Source: Paenibacillus sp. Soil766
GTDB lineage: Bacteria; Bacillota; Bacilli; Paenibacillales; NBRC-103111
Length of the DNA stretch: 64,000 bases
Direction: 5' to 3'
NCBI RefSeq assembly: GCF_001428105.1
Contig: NZ_LMSJ01000060.1
Coordinates: 62,001-126,000, forward strand
In this document: one piece after another, positions 42,441 to 50,540 of the stretch
How positions within the stretch are numbered: position 1 is the stretch's first letter
Layout of the letters: each line of letters begins with the position of its first letter
Notes under the pieces: model-generated
The model's database searches: none
What the model was told of the DNA's origin: nothing
What the model saw: the letters and a program-made list of their open reading frames with translations, nothing else
Position numbers and translations under genes: made by a program

Positions 42441-43205
42441 TTATTCCCCAGCGAGCATCTCACCAGTCTCAAGAAATGTCTTCATACCCGAGAGGACGAT
42501 CGGCAACCCGTTTTCAAGAACCTTGGAGGTGCTTATCGCCATGTCGAATTCATCATGAACGACGGTTACGAGTGTCACACCAACCATTTCTGCATGCGGA
42601 CTGATCTCCCACGTAATGCGCGACGGGACGTCACTCTCCGTACCCGGAACCGATGTAAAACGCCAACTCATCATGAGTTTGTGCGGAGGGTCCAATTCGA
42701 GAATGACCCCTTCTGCCTTCTTCTCTTCGCCGTTCCACAGCTCAAACGCGCTTTCTGTTTCCCACGTGGACCGGATGGCACAATTGAACCAAAACTTCGA
42801 TGTTTTGGCAGGATCCGTGAGAGCTTGCCAAACTTGTTCAGGATTTGCTTTAATCGCTATTCGATTGACATGGCGTGGTTTGTTGGCCATATTCGTTTCA
42901 CGCTCCAATTCGTTTTGAAGAGTTGTTAACCCAAACGCCCATGGTTCAGCGTATTTGCTAACCCATCGCTCGTAGATATGTCGGATAGGCACGGCATTCA
43001 AATAGTGCAGTTTTTCACGGCCTATTTTTCTTGTTGTAATGAGCCCGGCTTCCTCCAATATATTCAAATGCTTCATAACGCCGAATCGAGACATGTCGAG
43101 TGGCTCACAGAGATCATTCAGCGTCCGTCCGTCAGAGGCGTGAAGCAAATCTAGAAGCATACGGCGGCTGGGGTCCGACAGTGCTTTAAATATGTCATTT
43201 TCCAA
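42441..43205 (-). CDS. ArsR-type regulator fused to SRPBCC (AHSA1) domain
   Basis: The 254-residue fusion has an N-terminal ArsR winged helix (1-100: 'IFKALSDPSRRMLLDLLHAS', 'LNDLCEPLDMSRFGVMKHLN') and a SRPBCC/AHSA1 ligand fold from about 108 ('INRIAIKANPEQVWQALTDP' type, 'DPPHKLMMSWRF'). No metal-binding Cys pair is seen, so it is probably not a metal sensor. SRPBCC domains hold hydrophobic ligands, so the fusion may sense a small organic compound. The start is TTG at 43205 with GGGGGG seven bases upstream. The promoter holds GTTACC-N4-GGTAAC, also found before the SnoaL-like genes. It is divergent from the FMN reductase gene. Confidence 0.85.
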   Translation of the reverse strand: MENDIFKALSDPSRRMLLDLLHASDGRTLNDLCEPLDMSRFGVMKHLNILEEAGLITTRKIGREKLHYLNAVPIRHIYERWVSKYAEPWAFGLTTLQNELERETNMANKPRHVNRIAIKANPEQVWQALTDPAKTSKFWFNCAIRSTWETESAFELWNGEEKKAEGVILELDPPHKLMMSWRFTSVPGTESDVPSRITWEISPHAEMVGVTLVTVVHDEFDMAISTSKVLENGLPIVLSGMKTFLETGEMLAGE

Positions 43206-43252
43206 ATTGGAACCCCCCTTTGACGATTCTATTCGTTTGAAGCACTTGACAT

Positions 43253-43268
43253 GTTACCATCAGGTAAC
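43253..43268. promoter_or_regulatory. Operator GTTACC-ATCA-GGTAAC
   Basis: Perfect inverted repeat in the divergent promoter between the ArsR-SRPBCC gene and the FMN reductase gene. The same arms and spacing occur at 43939-43954. An additional GTGAC-N6-GTCAC repeat lies at 43289-43304. Confidence 0.55.
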
Positions 43269-43352
43269 CTATTATAAAAATATAAAAAGTGACCTTATAG
43301 TCACATAATAACACATACCTCAATAATTTGAAAATGAAAGGTGATGTTACAA

Positions 43353-43910
43353 ATGAAAGTAACCTTAATCGCAGGCAGCAATCGAGCAAATGCAAGCAGC
43401 ACCCTTCTTCTCCGTTACGTTCAAACTCTTTTGGAAGCCAAGGAAGTAACTGTCCGCTTCATTGATTTAGCGGAGCTGCAACTGCCTCTTTTTTCACCCG
43501 ATAACTGGGATTTCCATCCCAATGTGAAGCTACTGCTGGAAGCAGTTGTAGATAGTGACGGCTTGCTCCTTGCTACGCCCGAATACCATGGCTCCATATC
43601 AGGAACGCTCAAAAACGCCCTCGACTATATAACCGGTAACCAGGTTGCAGGCAAGGCCGTTCTATCTGTAAGTTCCGCTGGCGGTCCACTCGGAGTAAGC
43701 TCCCTCACGCATTTGCAGACGATTGTAAGGAATTTGCATGGGATTAATTGTTCTGACTGGATTTCGGTCGGATATGGATCGAACACATTGGGTCCCGATG
43801 GCGCTCCATTAGATGAGAAAATGAGAGACCGAGTTCGAGATGCAGTCAACAGTTTCGCGAATCTGACCTGTAGGCTTACAGCGGCAGGGGCAGTTGCGGC
43901 TGCAAACTAA
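43353..43910 (+). CDS. NAD(P)H-dependent FMN reductase
   Basis: The 185-residue protein is a flavodoxin-like FMN reductase. The phosphate loop 'LIAGSNRANASSTLLLRY' is near residue 5-22, and the FMN ring loop 'TPEYHGSISGTLKNALDYI' is the family mark. Such enzymes reduce quinones, azo dyes or chromate. ATG at 43353 has AAAGGTGAT eight bases upstream; an in-frame ATG at 43341 is less likely. It is divergent from the ArsR-SRPBCC fusion and flanked by two GTTACC-N4-GGTAAC elements, so induction by the same small molecule is likely. Confidence 0.88.
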   Translation: MKVTLIAGSNRANASSTLLLRYVQTLLEAKEVTVRFIDLAELQLPLFSPDNWDFHPNVKLLLEAVVDSDGLLLATPEYHGSISGTLKNALDYITGNQVAGKAVLSVSSAGGPLGVSSLTHLQTIVRNLHGINCSDWISVGYGSNTLGPDGAPLDEKMRDRVRDAVNSFANLTCRLTAAGAVAAAN

Positions 43911-43938
43911 CAGCACTAATCTTTTTTTTCATCAATAG

Positions 43939-43954
43939 GTTACCTTTTGGTAAC
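43939..43954. promoter_or_regulatory. Second operator GTTACC-TTTT-GGTAAC
   Basis: Same arms and four-base spacer as the site at 43253. It lies 40 bases upstream of the first SnoaL-like gene. Confidence 0.55.
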
Positions 43955-43994
43955 ATTATACTACTAACAAACAATCGAATAGGAGATGTTTACC

Positions 43995-44342
43995 ATGAAA
44001 ACGATGGAACAAAAAAATGTAGAAGCCGTGACAGCCTTTATCTCGGACATTGCGAATCAGCAGCTGTTGGAAAAGACGAATCAATTCTTTGCCCCGCAAA
44101 TCGCGGAGGCCTTTACGGATCGGCAATTTATCGTGGATGAAATCCTGGCACAAGAGGAGAAGGTCATCGCTAGAATCTTAATAACGGCTGTGCATGCTGG
44201 TCATTTTGCAGGAAATGCACCTACAGGCAAAAGCGTGAAGCTAACACTTTTCCGCGAATTTCGCGTAGTTGATGGGATCATCGTGGAACACCGCGGGTGG
44301 TTCGATACGGGTACACTTTTGCCTCAAATCAAGGCTCAATAA
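43995..44342 (+). CDS. SnoaL-like protein, shortened copy
   Basis: The 115-residue protein belongs to the NTF2-like SnoaL group. Its second half ('APTGKSVKLTLFREFRVVDG', 'EHRGWFDTGTLLPQI') is nearly parallel to the next gene, but about 16-19 residues are missing after 'QFFAPQ'. There the other copy has the segment with 'AFAGTILAAFPDKRYTVEE'. SnoaL-like proteins are small pocket proteins acting as cyclases, isomerases or ligand carriers. ATG at 43995 has GGAG nine bases upstream. Loss of part of the pocket could mean altered or no catalysis. Confidence 0.75.
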   Translation: MKTMEQKNVEAVTAFISDIANQQLLEKTNQFFAPQIAEAFTDRQFIVDEILAQEEKVIARILITAVHAGHFAGNAPTGKSVKLTLFREFRVVDGIIVEHRGWFDTGTLLPQIKAQ

Positions 44343-44385
44343 TGATCGAGTAACTAATAATCAACACATAAGGAGATGTTTAGAA

Positions 44386-44823
44386 ATGACAACAATGGCA
44401 CAAAACAATGTAGAGATGGTACATCAATTTATCGATACATTTTGGAACAAGAATGACTTAGACGCTGTGGATCGATTTCTGTCCGACGATTATCAAGAGC
44501 TCTCCTACCAATCCAAGGAAGGACTAGTTGCATTCGCAGGAACGATCTTGGCGGCATTTCCGGATAAACGCTACACAGTGGAAGAGATCATCGGTCAAGG
44601 GGATAAGGTGCTCGTGAGAATGACAGTGAAAGGGACACATCAGGGCCTATTCTTTGGAACCGCGCCGACGGGCCATACGATTGATGTCACACTCTACCGT
44701 CAATATCGTGTTGTGGATGGCAAGATCAACGAGCATCGAGGTTGGATCGATATGGTGACCATGTGGAGTCAAATTCGGGGCAACCAATTGCCGATGGATT
44801 GTCCGATACAACGGTACACATAA
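44386..44823 (+). CDS. SnoaL-like polyketide cyclase/ester cyclase family protein
   Basis: The 145-residue NTF2-like protein has the SnoaL pattern: 'VHQFIDTFWNKNDLDAVDRF', 'AAFPDKRYTVEEIIGQGDKV', 'TGHTIDVTLYRQYRVVDGKI' and 'EHRGWIDMVTMWSQI'. These proteins are often labelled ester cyclases; most members in Firmicutes have no known substrate. The gene follows its shorter paralogue by 43 bases with the same AAGGAGATGTTTA leader, so the pair arose by tandem duplication. The two genes share the GTTACC operator upstream. Confidence 0.8.
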   Translation: MTTMAQNNVEMVHQFIDTFWNKNDLDAVDRFLSDDYQELSYQSKEGLVAFAGTILAAFPDKRYTVEEIIGQGDKVLVRMTVKGTHQGLFFGTAPTGHTIDVTLYRQYRVVDGKINEHRGWIDMVTMWSQIRGNQLPMDCPIQRYT

Positions 44824-44854
44824 TTAATGTGATTAATGAACAACTAAGAGGTAA

Positions 44855-44960
44855 TTCGAATTAACTTTTGAAGCTCCTGCCCCGTCAATAGCTGCAGTTT
44901 CATACATCTCCTAAGGGTTATCTGCCTGGCCTGCGCGTTAGCCATTGCCATGGATCTTAG
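44855..44960 (-). pseudogene. Decayed fragment of a sugar ABC permease
   Basis: On the reverse strand I read 'EMYETAAIDGAGASK', the EAA loop of MalF/LplB-type permeases, preceded by 'AGQADNP' then a TAG stop where a Lys codon would fit ('AGLQ.IPKEMYE' in intact genes). Farther upstream only out-of-frame traces remain. There is no start and no partner gene, so this is a relic of a lost transport operon. Confidence 0.55.
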
Positions 44961-45043
44961 CTTAGGCGTGGACATAACGGTGACGATTGTTTCTTTTGAA
45001 CGATTGCTTCATTGGGTACTTTCTGCTGCTGATTAATATAAGT

Positions 45044-45086
45044 AAACCCGCCCCTCCCAATCCAAGAGGGGATGGCGGGTTTTTCT
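45044..45086 (+). terminator. Strong GC-rich terminator
   Basis: AAACCCGCC pairs with GGCGGGTTT, and CCCCTC with GAGGGG inside; five T residues follow on the plus strand. On the other strand GGGTTTACTTAT could serve the short MarR-linked gene. Confidence 0.75.
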
Positions 45087-45187
45087 ATTTGATCAATGTA
45101 TCAGAAAACACAACGACTCTAACCCCCAAGGTAAAAATCGTGCACATCTGGGCAGGTATTGGCTACCAAAATATTATCTTTCTTGCC

Positions 45188-45280
45188 TTATTTGGATCGC
45201 TTGCGCATCATTCTCATACCGACAAATACACAACAGCACACAAGCAAACATCCAACAACAAGCATGGTTGTCGTAGACAT
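45188..45280 (-). CDS. 30-residue Cys-rich membrane peptide gene
   Basis: ATG at 45280 follows AAAGGAGGGACTACG and opens a 30-codon frame. The peptide is one hydrophobic helix with four Cys ('MLVVGCLLVCCCVFVGM') ending in a basic tail (RMMRKRSK). I know no family for it. It lies 134 bases after the MarR gene on the same strand, behind its own MarR-like site, so it may be a MarR target. The excellent ribosome site is the main evidence. Confidence 0.5.
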   Translation of the reverse strand: MSTTTMLVVGCLLVCCCVFVGMRMMRKRSK

Positions 45281-45351
45281 CGTAGTCCCTCCTTTCTCTC
45301 ACATCCTTCATCGCGTTTGTTATGTTATCTAACTTAATTTTGCCTATAAAT

Positions 45352-45367
45352 AGTTTGATATCTAACT
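45352..45367. promoter_or_regulatory. MarR-type operator AGTT(T)GATATC(T)AACT
   Basis: This near-perfect 16-base palindrome with one mismatched pair lies between the MarR gene and the 30-residue peptide gene. It shares GATATCTAA with the perfect palindrome at 46091. Confidence 0.45.
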
Positions 45368-45414
45368 AAATAGTCAAAAAAACCTTTCAAACCAACCAGC
45401 ACCCTAGTGCTGAT

Positions 45415-45843
45415 CTAATCCTGAAAGTTACGGTCTACGCGCTTCATCCATTGCAACATGAGGGCAATCTCCTGATCGGAAAATCCTTGTCGAATCATCT
45501 GCTCGCCTTCTTCCACAATAGCCAAACAAGCAAGTTTAATCGATGAACCCTTCTCGGTAACATAAATGCGGTTAATTCGTGTATCCACCTTGTCTTGTAC
45601 TCGACGTATCAGATTCTTCTCTTCAAGATTGCGAAGCAGGAAAGTCATGGAGGCTGGTTGAATGCCAAGAATTTGAACCATATCTTTCTGGGTAAGGCCT
45701 TCTTGTTCCCACAGAATAATGAGAACACCTAATTGTGAATTGGTGACACCCTGCTCCTCTAACCGCTGGTCCAGATAGTTGCAAGCGTTCCGATAGTTCT
45801 TTTTCAGCCAAAATCCAATGGATCCATGCAGAGTAGTGTTCAT
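45415..45843 (-). CDS. MarR family regulator
   Basis: The 142-residue winged-helix protein has 'VTNSQLGVLIILWEQEGL', the recognition helix 'GIQPASMTFLLRNLEEKNL', and the wing 'QDKVDTRINRIYVTEKGSS' with the conserved Asp-Arg. No redox Cys at the OhrR position is seen; the two Cys are in 'RNACNYLD' and 'KLACLAIV'. ATG at 45843 follows AGGGAG by seven bases. Symmetric GATATC sites lie on both sides of the gene, pointing to autoregulation. Its ligand is unknown. Confidence 0.85.
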   Translation of the reverse strand: MNTTLHGSIGFWLKKNYRNACNYLDQRLEEQGVTNSQLGVLIILWEQEGLTQKDMVQILGIQPASMTFLLRNLEEKNLIRRVQDKVDTRINRIYVTEKGSSIKLACLAIVEEGEQMIRQGFSDQEIALMLQWMKRVDRNFQD

Positions 45844-45933
45844 CGTGTTCTCCCTTTTTCAAACCTCATCGTAAGTTATATAGTCATTATATTCGATCAC
45901 CTCGCTTTTGAACATTATTGCTGTTGCGCTCAC

Positions 45934-46065
45934 TTAGAGATGACCTCTAGACTGTTTCCACTTCTTGCTCCAATACATGATCCAGCCCGCAGTATAACAT
46001 ATCATGCAGCCAAAGAATCTGGGTTTCAGCAAGGTACTTCGCGTATGGATTGGGCACGATTTCAT
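45934..46065 (-). CDS. Short ORF or gene remnant upstream of MarR
   Basis: ATG at 46065 has GGAGGGG eight bases upstream and encodes 43 residues with a possible helix ('RFFGCMICYTAGWIMYW'). A different frame of the same strand (ending 45947) also looks coding: 'HEIVPNPYAKYLAETQ' then 'LWLHDMLYCGLDHVLEQE', but it has no good start. One of the two is probably a relic; I cannot decide which. Confidence 0.3.
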   Translation of the reverse strand: MKSCPIHTRSTLLKPRFFGCMICYTAGWIMYWSKKWKQSRGHL

Positions 46066-46090
46066 GGCCCTTCCCTCCCCTCCAATTTAT

Positions 46091-46102
46091 TTAGATATCT
46101 AA
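46091..46102. promoter_or_regulatory. Perfect palindrome TTAGATATCTAA
   Basis: This 12-base palindrome, common in MarR-family sites, is placed between the MarR/ORF unit and the secreted-protein gene at 46230, so it could control either direction. Confidence 0.45.
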
Positions 46103-46229
46103 GTATATAGTAGGTAACGAATTAATTTTTGTCAATATTAACCAAAGAAGTGTTTCAAATTTACCTCCCTCGTTTATATATGTTTTATAAAGTTCAAATA
46201 CATATTACAGATTGGGAGAGTGGTACACT

Positions 46230-46499
46230 ATGAAATTACTCAAAACTAAAATGGCTTTGCTTCTTGCAACTTCGTGTTTAATGGTTCCAAGCGTCATGAG
46301 CGCTGCAACAGAGACTGTGGATGCACCAACCTACACGTATATGAATGGCTCTATTTACACCCTAGTTCAGGATACTTATGTTCCTGGCCGTTATTTAATT
46401 AATGAAGACACTGTAGCAGTCTATATCCCTGGAGGGATAGGCATCATTGCGGTCGATAAGGATACTGTATTACCTTGGGGTTCCAAATACTTAGATTAG
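46230..46499 (+). CDS. Small secreted protein, function unknown
   Basis: The 89-residue product has a clear signal peptide ('KMALLLATSCLMVPSVMSAA', cut likely after SA). The mature part of about 64 residues is acidic and beta-rich ('YMNGSIYTLVQDTYVPGRY', 'VYIPGGIGIIAVDKDTV'). No Cys remains and there is no sorting signal, so it is probably released or wall-associated. ATG at 46230 has GGGAGAG nine bases upstream. It is monocistronic with a perfect terminator. Confidence 0.7.
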   Translation: MKLLKTKMALLLATSCLMVPSVMSAATETVDAPTYTYMNGSIYTLVQDTYVPGRYLINEDTVAVYIPGGIGIIAVDKDTVLPWGSKYLD

Positions 46500-46514
46500 A
46501 ATAATCCAAGTTGC

Positions 46515-46548
46515 AAAAAAGCATCGAGCCTCAGCTCGATGCTTTTTT
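46515..46548. terminator. Terminator of the secreted-protein gene
   Basis: GCATCGAGC pairs exactly with GCTCGATGC around a CTCA loop, with A6 before and T6 after, so it works on both strands. Confidence 0.9.
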
Positions 46549-46587
46549 ACTTCCATTCATGTAGTAAGCCAGCCTGTATCCTCAAAA

Positions 46588-46622
46588 TTAGAGACCACCT
46601 CCTCAGCGGAGATGGTCTCTGT
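46588..46622 (-). terminator. Hairpin after the broken SLH gene
   Basis: AGAGACCATCTCC pairs with GGAGGTGGTCTCT (one G-U pair) on the reverse strand, followed by AATTTT. It lies 16 bases after the SLH frame stops. Confidence 0.65.
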
Positions 46623-46637
46623 AGGTGGTGCTTGAAG

Positions 46638-49600
46638 CTATATGCCCAACGCGGCCAGCAATTTGTAAATCATAGCAGCTGCTTCGCCTCTCGTTGTTGT
46701 TTGGCCCGCACGGAAAGCGCCATCCTCGTACCCATTCAGGATGCCCGCAGATAGAGCCTTATCGATCGATGGTTTCGCCCAGGACGGAATGTCCGAAGCA
46801 TCTTCCAGGATCGGTGCTTTGCTTGTCAGACCTGCTGTACCGTTTCCGTAGATCTGCAAAGCTCTTGCCGTCATCACAGCTGCTTCCGCCCGCGTCACGG
46901 TGTGCTCGCCTTTGAAGCTAGTCGTGCCGGCTTCCTCGTAACCTTGAATCAGGCCCGCTTCGACTGCGGCTACGATGTGCGGCTTCGCCCAAGACGGGAT
47001 ATCCGCTTCATCCGAGAAGTTCGTGTCGCGGGAAGCTGCTTCAACCAACCATATCCTTCGCACGATACACATTACCCAATGTGCCGGTTCCCATCGCATA
47101 ATAGTAGCCGTTATACTTCTCGATCGTTCCATCGTAGAGAGTTGCCTTCTTGCCTAGCTCCGAACCAGAATCGACACGGAACATGTTATCGATTGGCTCG
47201 AGAGCGAAGGTATTGACAGTGACTTTACTACTCGCCGTTAAACCTCCGTCCTCGCTTCTAGCTATAATGGTCGCGATGCCCGGTCCCACGGCGTTCACTC
47301 TGCCGCTCGCATCGACCGTTGCCACGGATGGATCGGAAGACGACCAGATGACGTTAAGATTCGATGCGTTCTTAGGCACAATCGCAGTTGACAACAGATG
47401 CATCCCGTACACCGCTAGCGTGACATTAGGGTGATTCAAAGATATCCCTCCAATCGGTATACCCTTGACTGCGACAACTGCAGAAGCTGTCCGGCCCCCG
47501 TCCTCTGTCGTTACAGTGATCGTTGCCGTTCCCGGCTGAAGCGCCGTAACGACTCCTGAATCGCTAACCGCTGCGATAGACGGCTTATCGGAAGCCCAGC
47601 TTACCTTCTGATTTGTTGCATTCGTCGGGGTAAACATCGGTGATACGACCTGCGTCGTTCCCACTACCAGTTCCAAGTCTGCTGGCGTAAGACTTACCCC
47701 CTCAACCGGGATCTGCTCGACGGTCACGACACTTGATGCCGTATATTCCCCATCGACAGTCTTCACGGTGATTGTCGCTGTTCCTACTGCCCCCCCCAGT
47801 ACGACCGCCTTCAGTCCCCCACTCGGCGTAACCGTAGCGACGGATTCATCACTGGTGGTCCAAATCACATTTGCATTCGTCGCATGCTTCGGAAGTACCG
47901 TTGCAACAAGCTCTTGTGAGAGTCCCTTCCCCAGCGTGACTGCATTCCGATCCAGCAGGACGCTTTGTGCAGGGACCGCGCCTACGATGGGTTCGGCGAT
48001 AGCATTGTATAAGCGGACATCGTCGATAACCCCTTTGAAGTAGGCTCCCGTCGCTGCTCCCTCGAAAGCGTCAACGGCGAATCTTGCTCCGAGCGCCCCC
48101 TCGTTAGCTGCTGCGGAAACTTTGTCAAAAGGCGTTCCCGTTTCTTTGGCCAATTGTCCGTCAAGGAACAGCTTGAATGTGCTGTTGCCGAAAGAGACAG
48201 CTACGTGATGCCATACATCCGTACCAGTCAGTTCTGTGGAAAGAATGAGCCGTTTGACCTCAGGCTTGTTATTCACAACAGCAGCCTCGAGCTTCCCTCC
48301 GTTAATTTGGATCGCAAGCCCGGCCCCATTGCCCCCGCGCTCGAACAATACCTGTCTGGTGTTCAAATCTTCCGGCTTGAACCACATTGCTGCGGTAAAT
48401 GCGGCAAACTCATCCCGCAAGAAAGGCATTGTATTCGTATTGAGCTGAATGGTACTTGTCGATCCATTGAAGGAGAAGGCTCCCCCATCAACACCGCCAT
48501 CCGGCAGCCAAGTTCCGATAGCGCTTACAGAATGATGCCCGTTACCCGTGGAATCCGCTGCAACTTGCTTGCTGTTATAACTGAATGGCGCATCCAGCTT
48601 GTACCAAGCCCCTAAAGGCACTAGATCGTCGAGCGGCATGGAGATCCGCAACGGAAGGACGGTTACAACGCTTGCAGCCGTATAATTTCCATCCTCCGTT
48701 GTCACGGTAACGGTCGCACTGCCCGCTTTTTTACCTTCGATAGCCGCTAGTCCTGAACCATAAACCGCGATCGTCACGACGGATTCATCGCTGGAAGTCC
48801 ACGTGACATTGCGGTTCGTCGCGAACGACGGCTGGGGAGAAGCGGCAAGATACACAGATTCGCCGACCGTCGTGGTCAGTCGCGCCTTGTTCAAGCTTAC
48901 CCCGGTCACTTCGATTGAAGGCGCAACCGCTCTGTTGTACAAACGCACATTATCGATCATCCCGTTGAACCAAGCCCCGGTCTTGTCATCTCCACCGAAT
49001 GCGTAGACTGCGAATTTTGCGCCGATGGCAGCTTCGTTAAGTGCGCTATTCACTTTAATAAACGACGTAGTCGTCGTGGCCGCGACCTTACCATCCAGGT
49101 ACAGTGTGAACGTGCCGTTGTCGAAAGAAATCATCACATGGTGCCAAGAAGTAGTATCTGTAAAATCAACAGACACGGTTCCCCGCACACCACCGCTCAC
49201 TACCGCGGCCTCCAACTTGTTCGCGTTCAGTTGGATTGCCATACCGGACGCATTGCCTCCGCGTTCGTACAACACCTGCAGCTTTTGCGTATCGTTAGCT
49301 TTAAACCATAACGATGCAGAATGCTCGGTGAAGGCATCTTTCAGATACGATCCTGCCGGCGTCGACCCCACATTCAGTTGAATCAGATCGCTGACGCCAT
49401 TAAACGATAAAGCCCCGTCATATACACCGCCCTCCTCGGCCCAAGTGCCTGTTGCACTGATGGAATGTTGACCCTTACTGGAGGAATCCTCTGCCACCGT
49501 TTTGCCGCTAAGTTCAAAAGGCGAATCCAGCTTATACCATGCCAACAATCCGGGCTCCTCGCTTCTCTCCAAAGCATTAGCCTTACCCCCCGGAATGGCG

Positions 49601-49659
49601 CTGCATATGAGCGCTATGATGAGGATGAATGCGAAAAACTGCCGTAAACTCTTGATCAA
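46638..49659 (-). pseudogene. Frame-broken LamG/Big2/GH43-type/SLH surface protein
   Basis: The 5' part (49659-47041, 872 codons, TTG start) has a signal peptide, a LamG domain (about 40-245), a Big-like domain, a second LamG domain (about 355-560) and three more Big2 repeats ('VTGVSLN', 'SSDPSVATVDASGRV'). It then enters a five-bladed-propeller start ('LYDGTIEKYNGYYYAMGTG', 'VYRAKDMVG') and stops. In another frame (from about 47040 to 46638) two SLH repeats follow ('IPSWAKPHIVAAVEAGLIQG', 'IPSWAKPSIDKALSAGILNG'). So most of a GH43-like domain and one SLH repeat are missing, and the joint is out of frame. The product would be secreted but not anchored. A cre-like site precedes it. Confidence 0.75.
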
Positions 49660-49696
49660 ATTCCCTATCCCCCCAAATATTCGTATTTCCCATGAA

Positions 49697-49710
49697 AGAA
49701 AGCGCTTTCT
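49697..49710. promoter_or_regulatory. cre-like palindrome AGAAAGCGCTTTCT
   Basis: Perfect 14-base palindrome, 38 bases before the LamG/SLH gene; it fits 12 of 14 cre positions. CcpA or a LacI-type repressor could bind. Confidence 0.5.
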
Positions 49711-49970
49711 ATCCAGTTTTTTATTATAGTGTAGGATTTCGCCCGGTGGATTCCACTAATATGACATTCCATTCCAAATTTTTGACTTCTTCACAACCTT
49801 CATTGCTTTCCATGTTAGTAAGGATAACGAAAGTGTATTCAATCATGCTCCTAGTATTCTAGTGTTGTCGCTTCTACTCGCTACTCTACTTTCTGCCTGT
49901 ACCATCATTAGTTTAATGTTATAATTATCTATAGGTAATCTAAAATACATATAGTGAGGCGGTAGTTCGC
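49711..49970. other. Intergenic region before the SRPBCC gene
   Basis: No credible gene. AT-rich sequence near 49918-49950 (TTATAATTATCTATAGG) may contain the promoter of the gene at 49971. Confidence 0.3.
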
Positions 49971-50396
49971 ATGGAATCAGTTAATCAAACAATAACGGTA
50001 GAAACCACGGTACATGCACCAGCTGAAAAAGTGTGGGAATTTTGGACAGAACCTCAGCATATTACGAAATGGTCTTTTGCTTCAGATGATTGGCATGCAC
50101 CAAATGCCGAAAATGATTTAAGGGTAGGCGGCAAATTTCTTACAAGATTGGAAGCAAAGGATGGAAGCTTTGGATTTGACCTTGGCGGCGTTTATGATGA
50201 AGTGAGAACTAATGAATTTATTTCTTACACCATGGGCGATGGAAGAAAAGTTCAAATCACTTTTATTCGTCAAGAAAACGATACTAAGGTAATTGAAGTT
50301 TTTGATGCAGAAACCACCCATTCCATTGAGATGCAACAAGCAGGCTGGCAGGCGTTCCTAGATAATTTTAAAAAGTATAGTGAAATTTCTAAGTAA
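49971..50396 (+). CDS. SRPBCC (AHSA1-like) ligand-binding protein
   Basis: The 141-residue protein has the AHSA1 fold: 'TVETTVHAPAEKVWEFWTEP', 'ITKWSFASDDWHAPNAENDL', 'VGGKFLTRLEAKDGSFGFDL' and the C-terminal helix 'QQAGWQAFLDNFKKYSE'. Members carry or sense hydrophobic ligands; no enzyme role is set. It is not fused to a DNA-binding domain, unlike the ArsR-SRPBCC gene at 42.4 kb. It stands alone with its own terminator. Confidence 0.85.
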   Translation: MESVNQTITVETTVHAPAEKVWEFWTEPQHITKWSFASDDWHAPNAENDLRVGGKFLTRLEAKDGSFGFDLGGVYDEVRTNEFISYTMGDGRKVQITFIRQENDTKVIEVFDAETTHSIEMQQAGWQAFLDNFKKYSEISK

Positions 50397-50427
50397 GATT
50401 AGATTTAATCATACCTATTGAAATAGT

Positions 50428-50457
50428 AAAAAAACCTTCCATTTGGAAGGTTTTTTC
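50428..50457. terminator. Bidirectional terminator
   Basis: AACCTTCCA pairs with TGGAAGGTT, with A-run before and T-run after; it separates two converging genes. Confidence 0.9.
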
Positions 50458-50540
50458 ATGCTAAGAAAATTAATGGCATTAAACTGTCCATTTACTTCAA
50501 CATACTAGAGATCGTCTAACTGCAATGCAGAAGCATCAAA

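Noticed and set aside
42327..42929. 200-codon plus-strand ORF opposite the ArsR-SRPBCC gene
   Set aside because: It runs through the bidirectional terminator and has no start signal.
47030..47060. Programmed frameshift joining the two parts of the LamG/SLH gene
   Set aside because: There is no X-XXY-YYZ slippery heptamer or A-run at the junction, and the GH43-like domain is plainly incomplete, so deletion explains it better.
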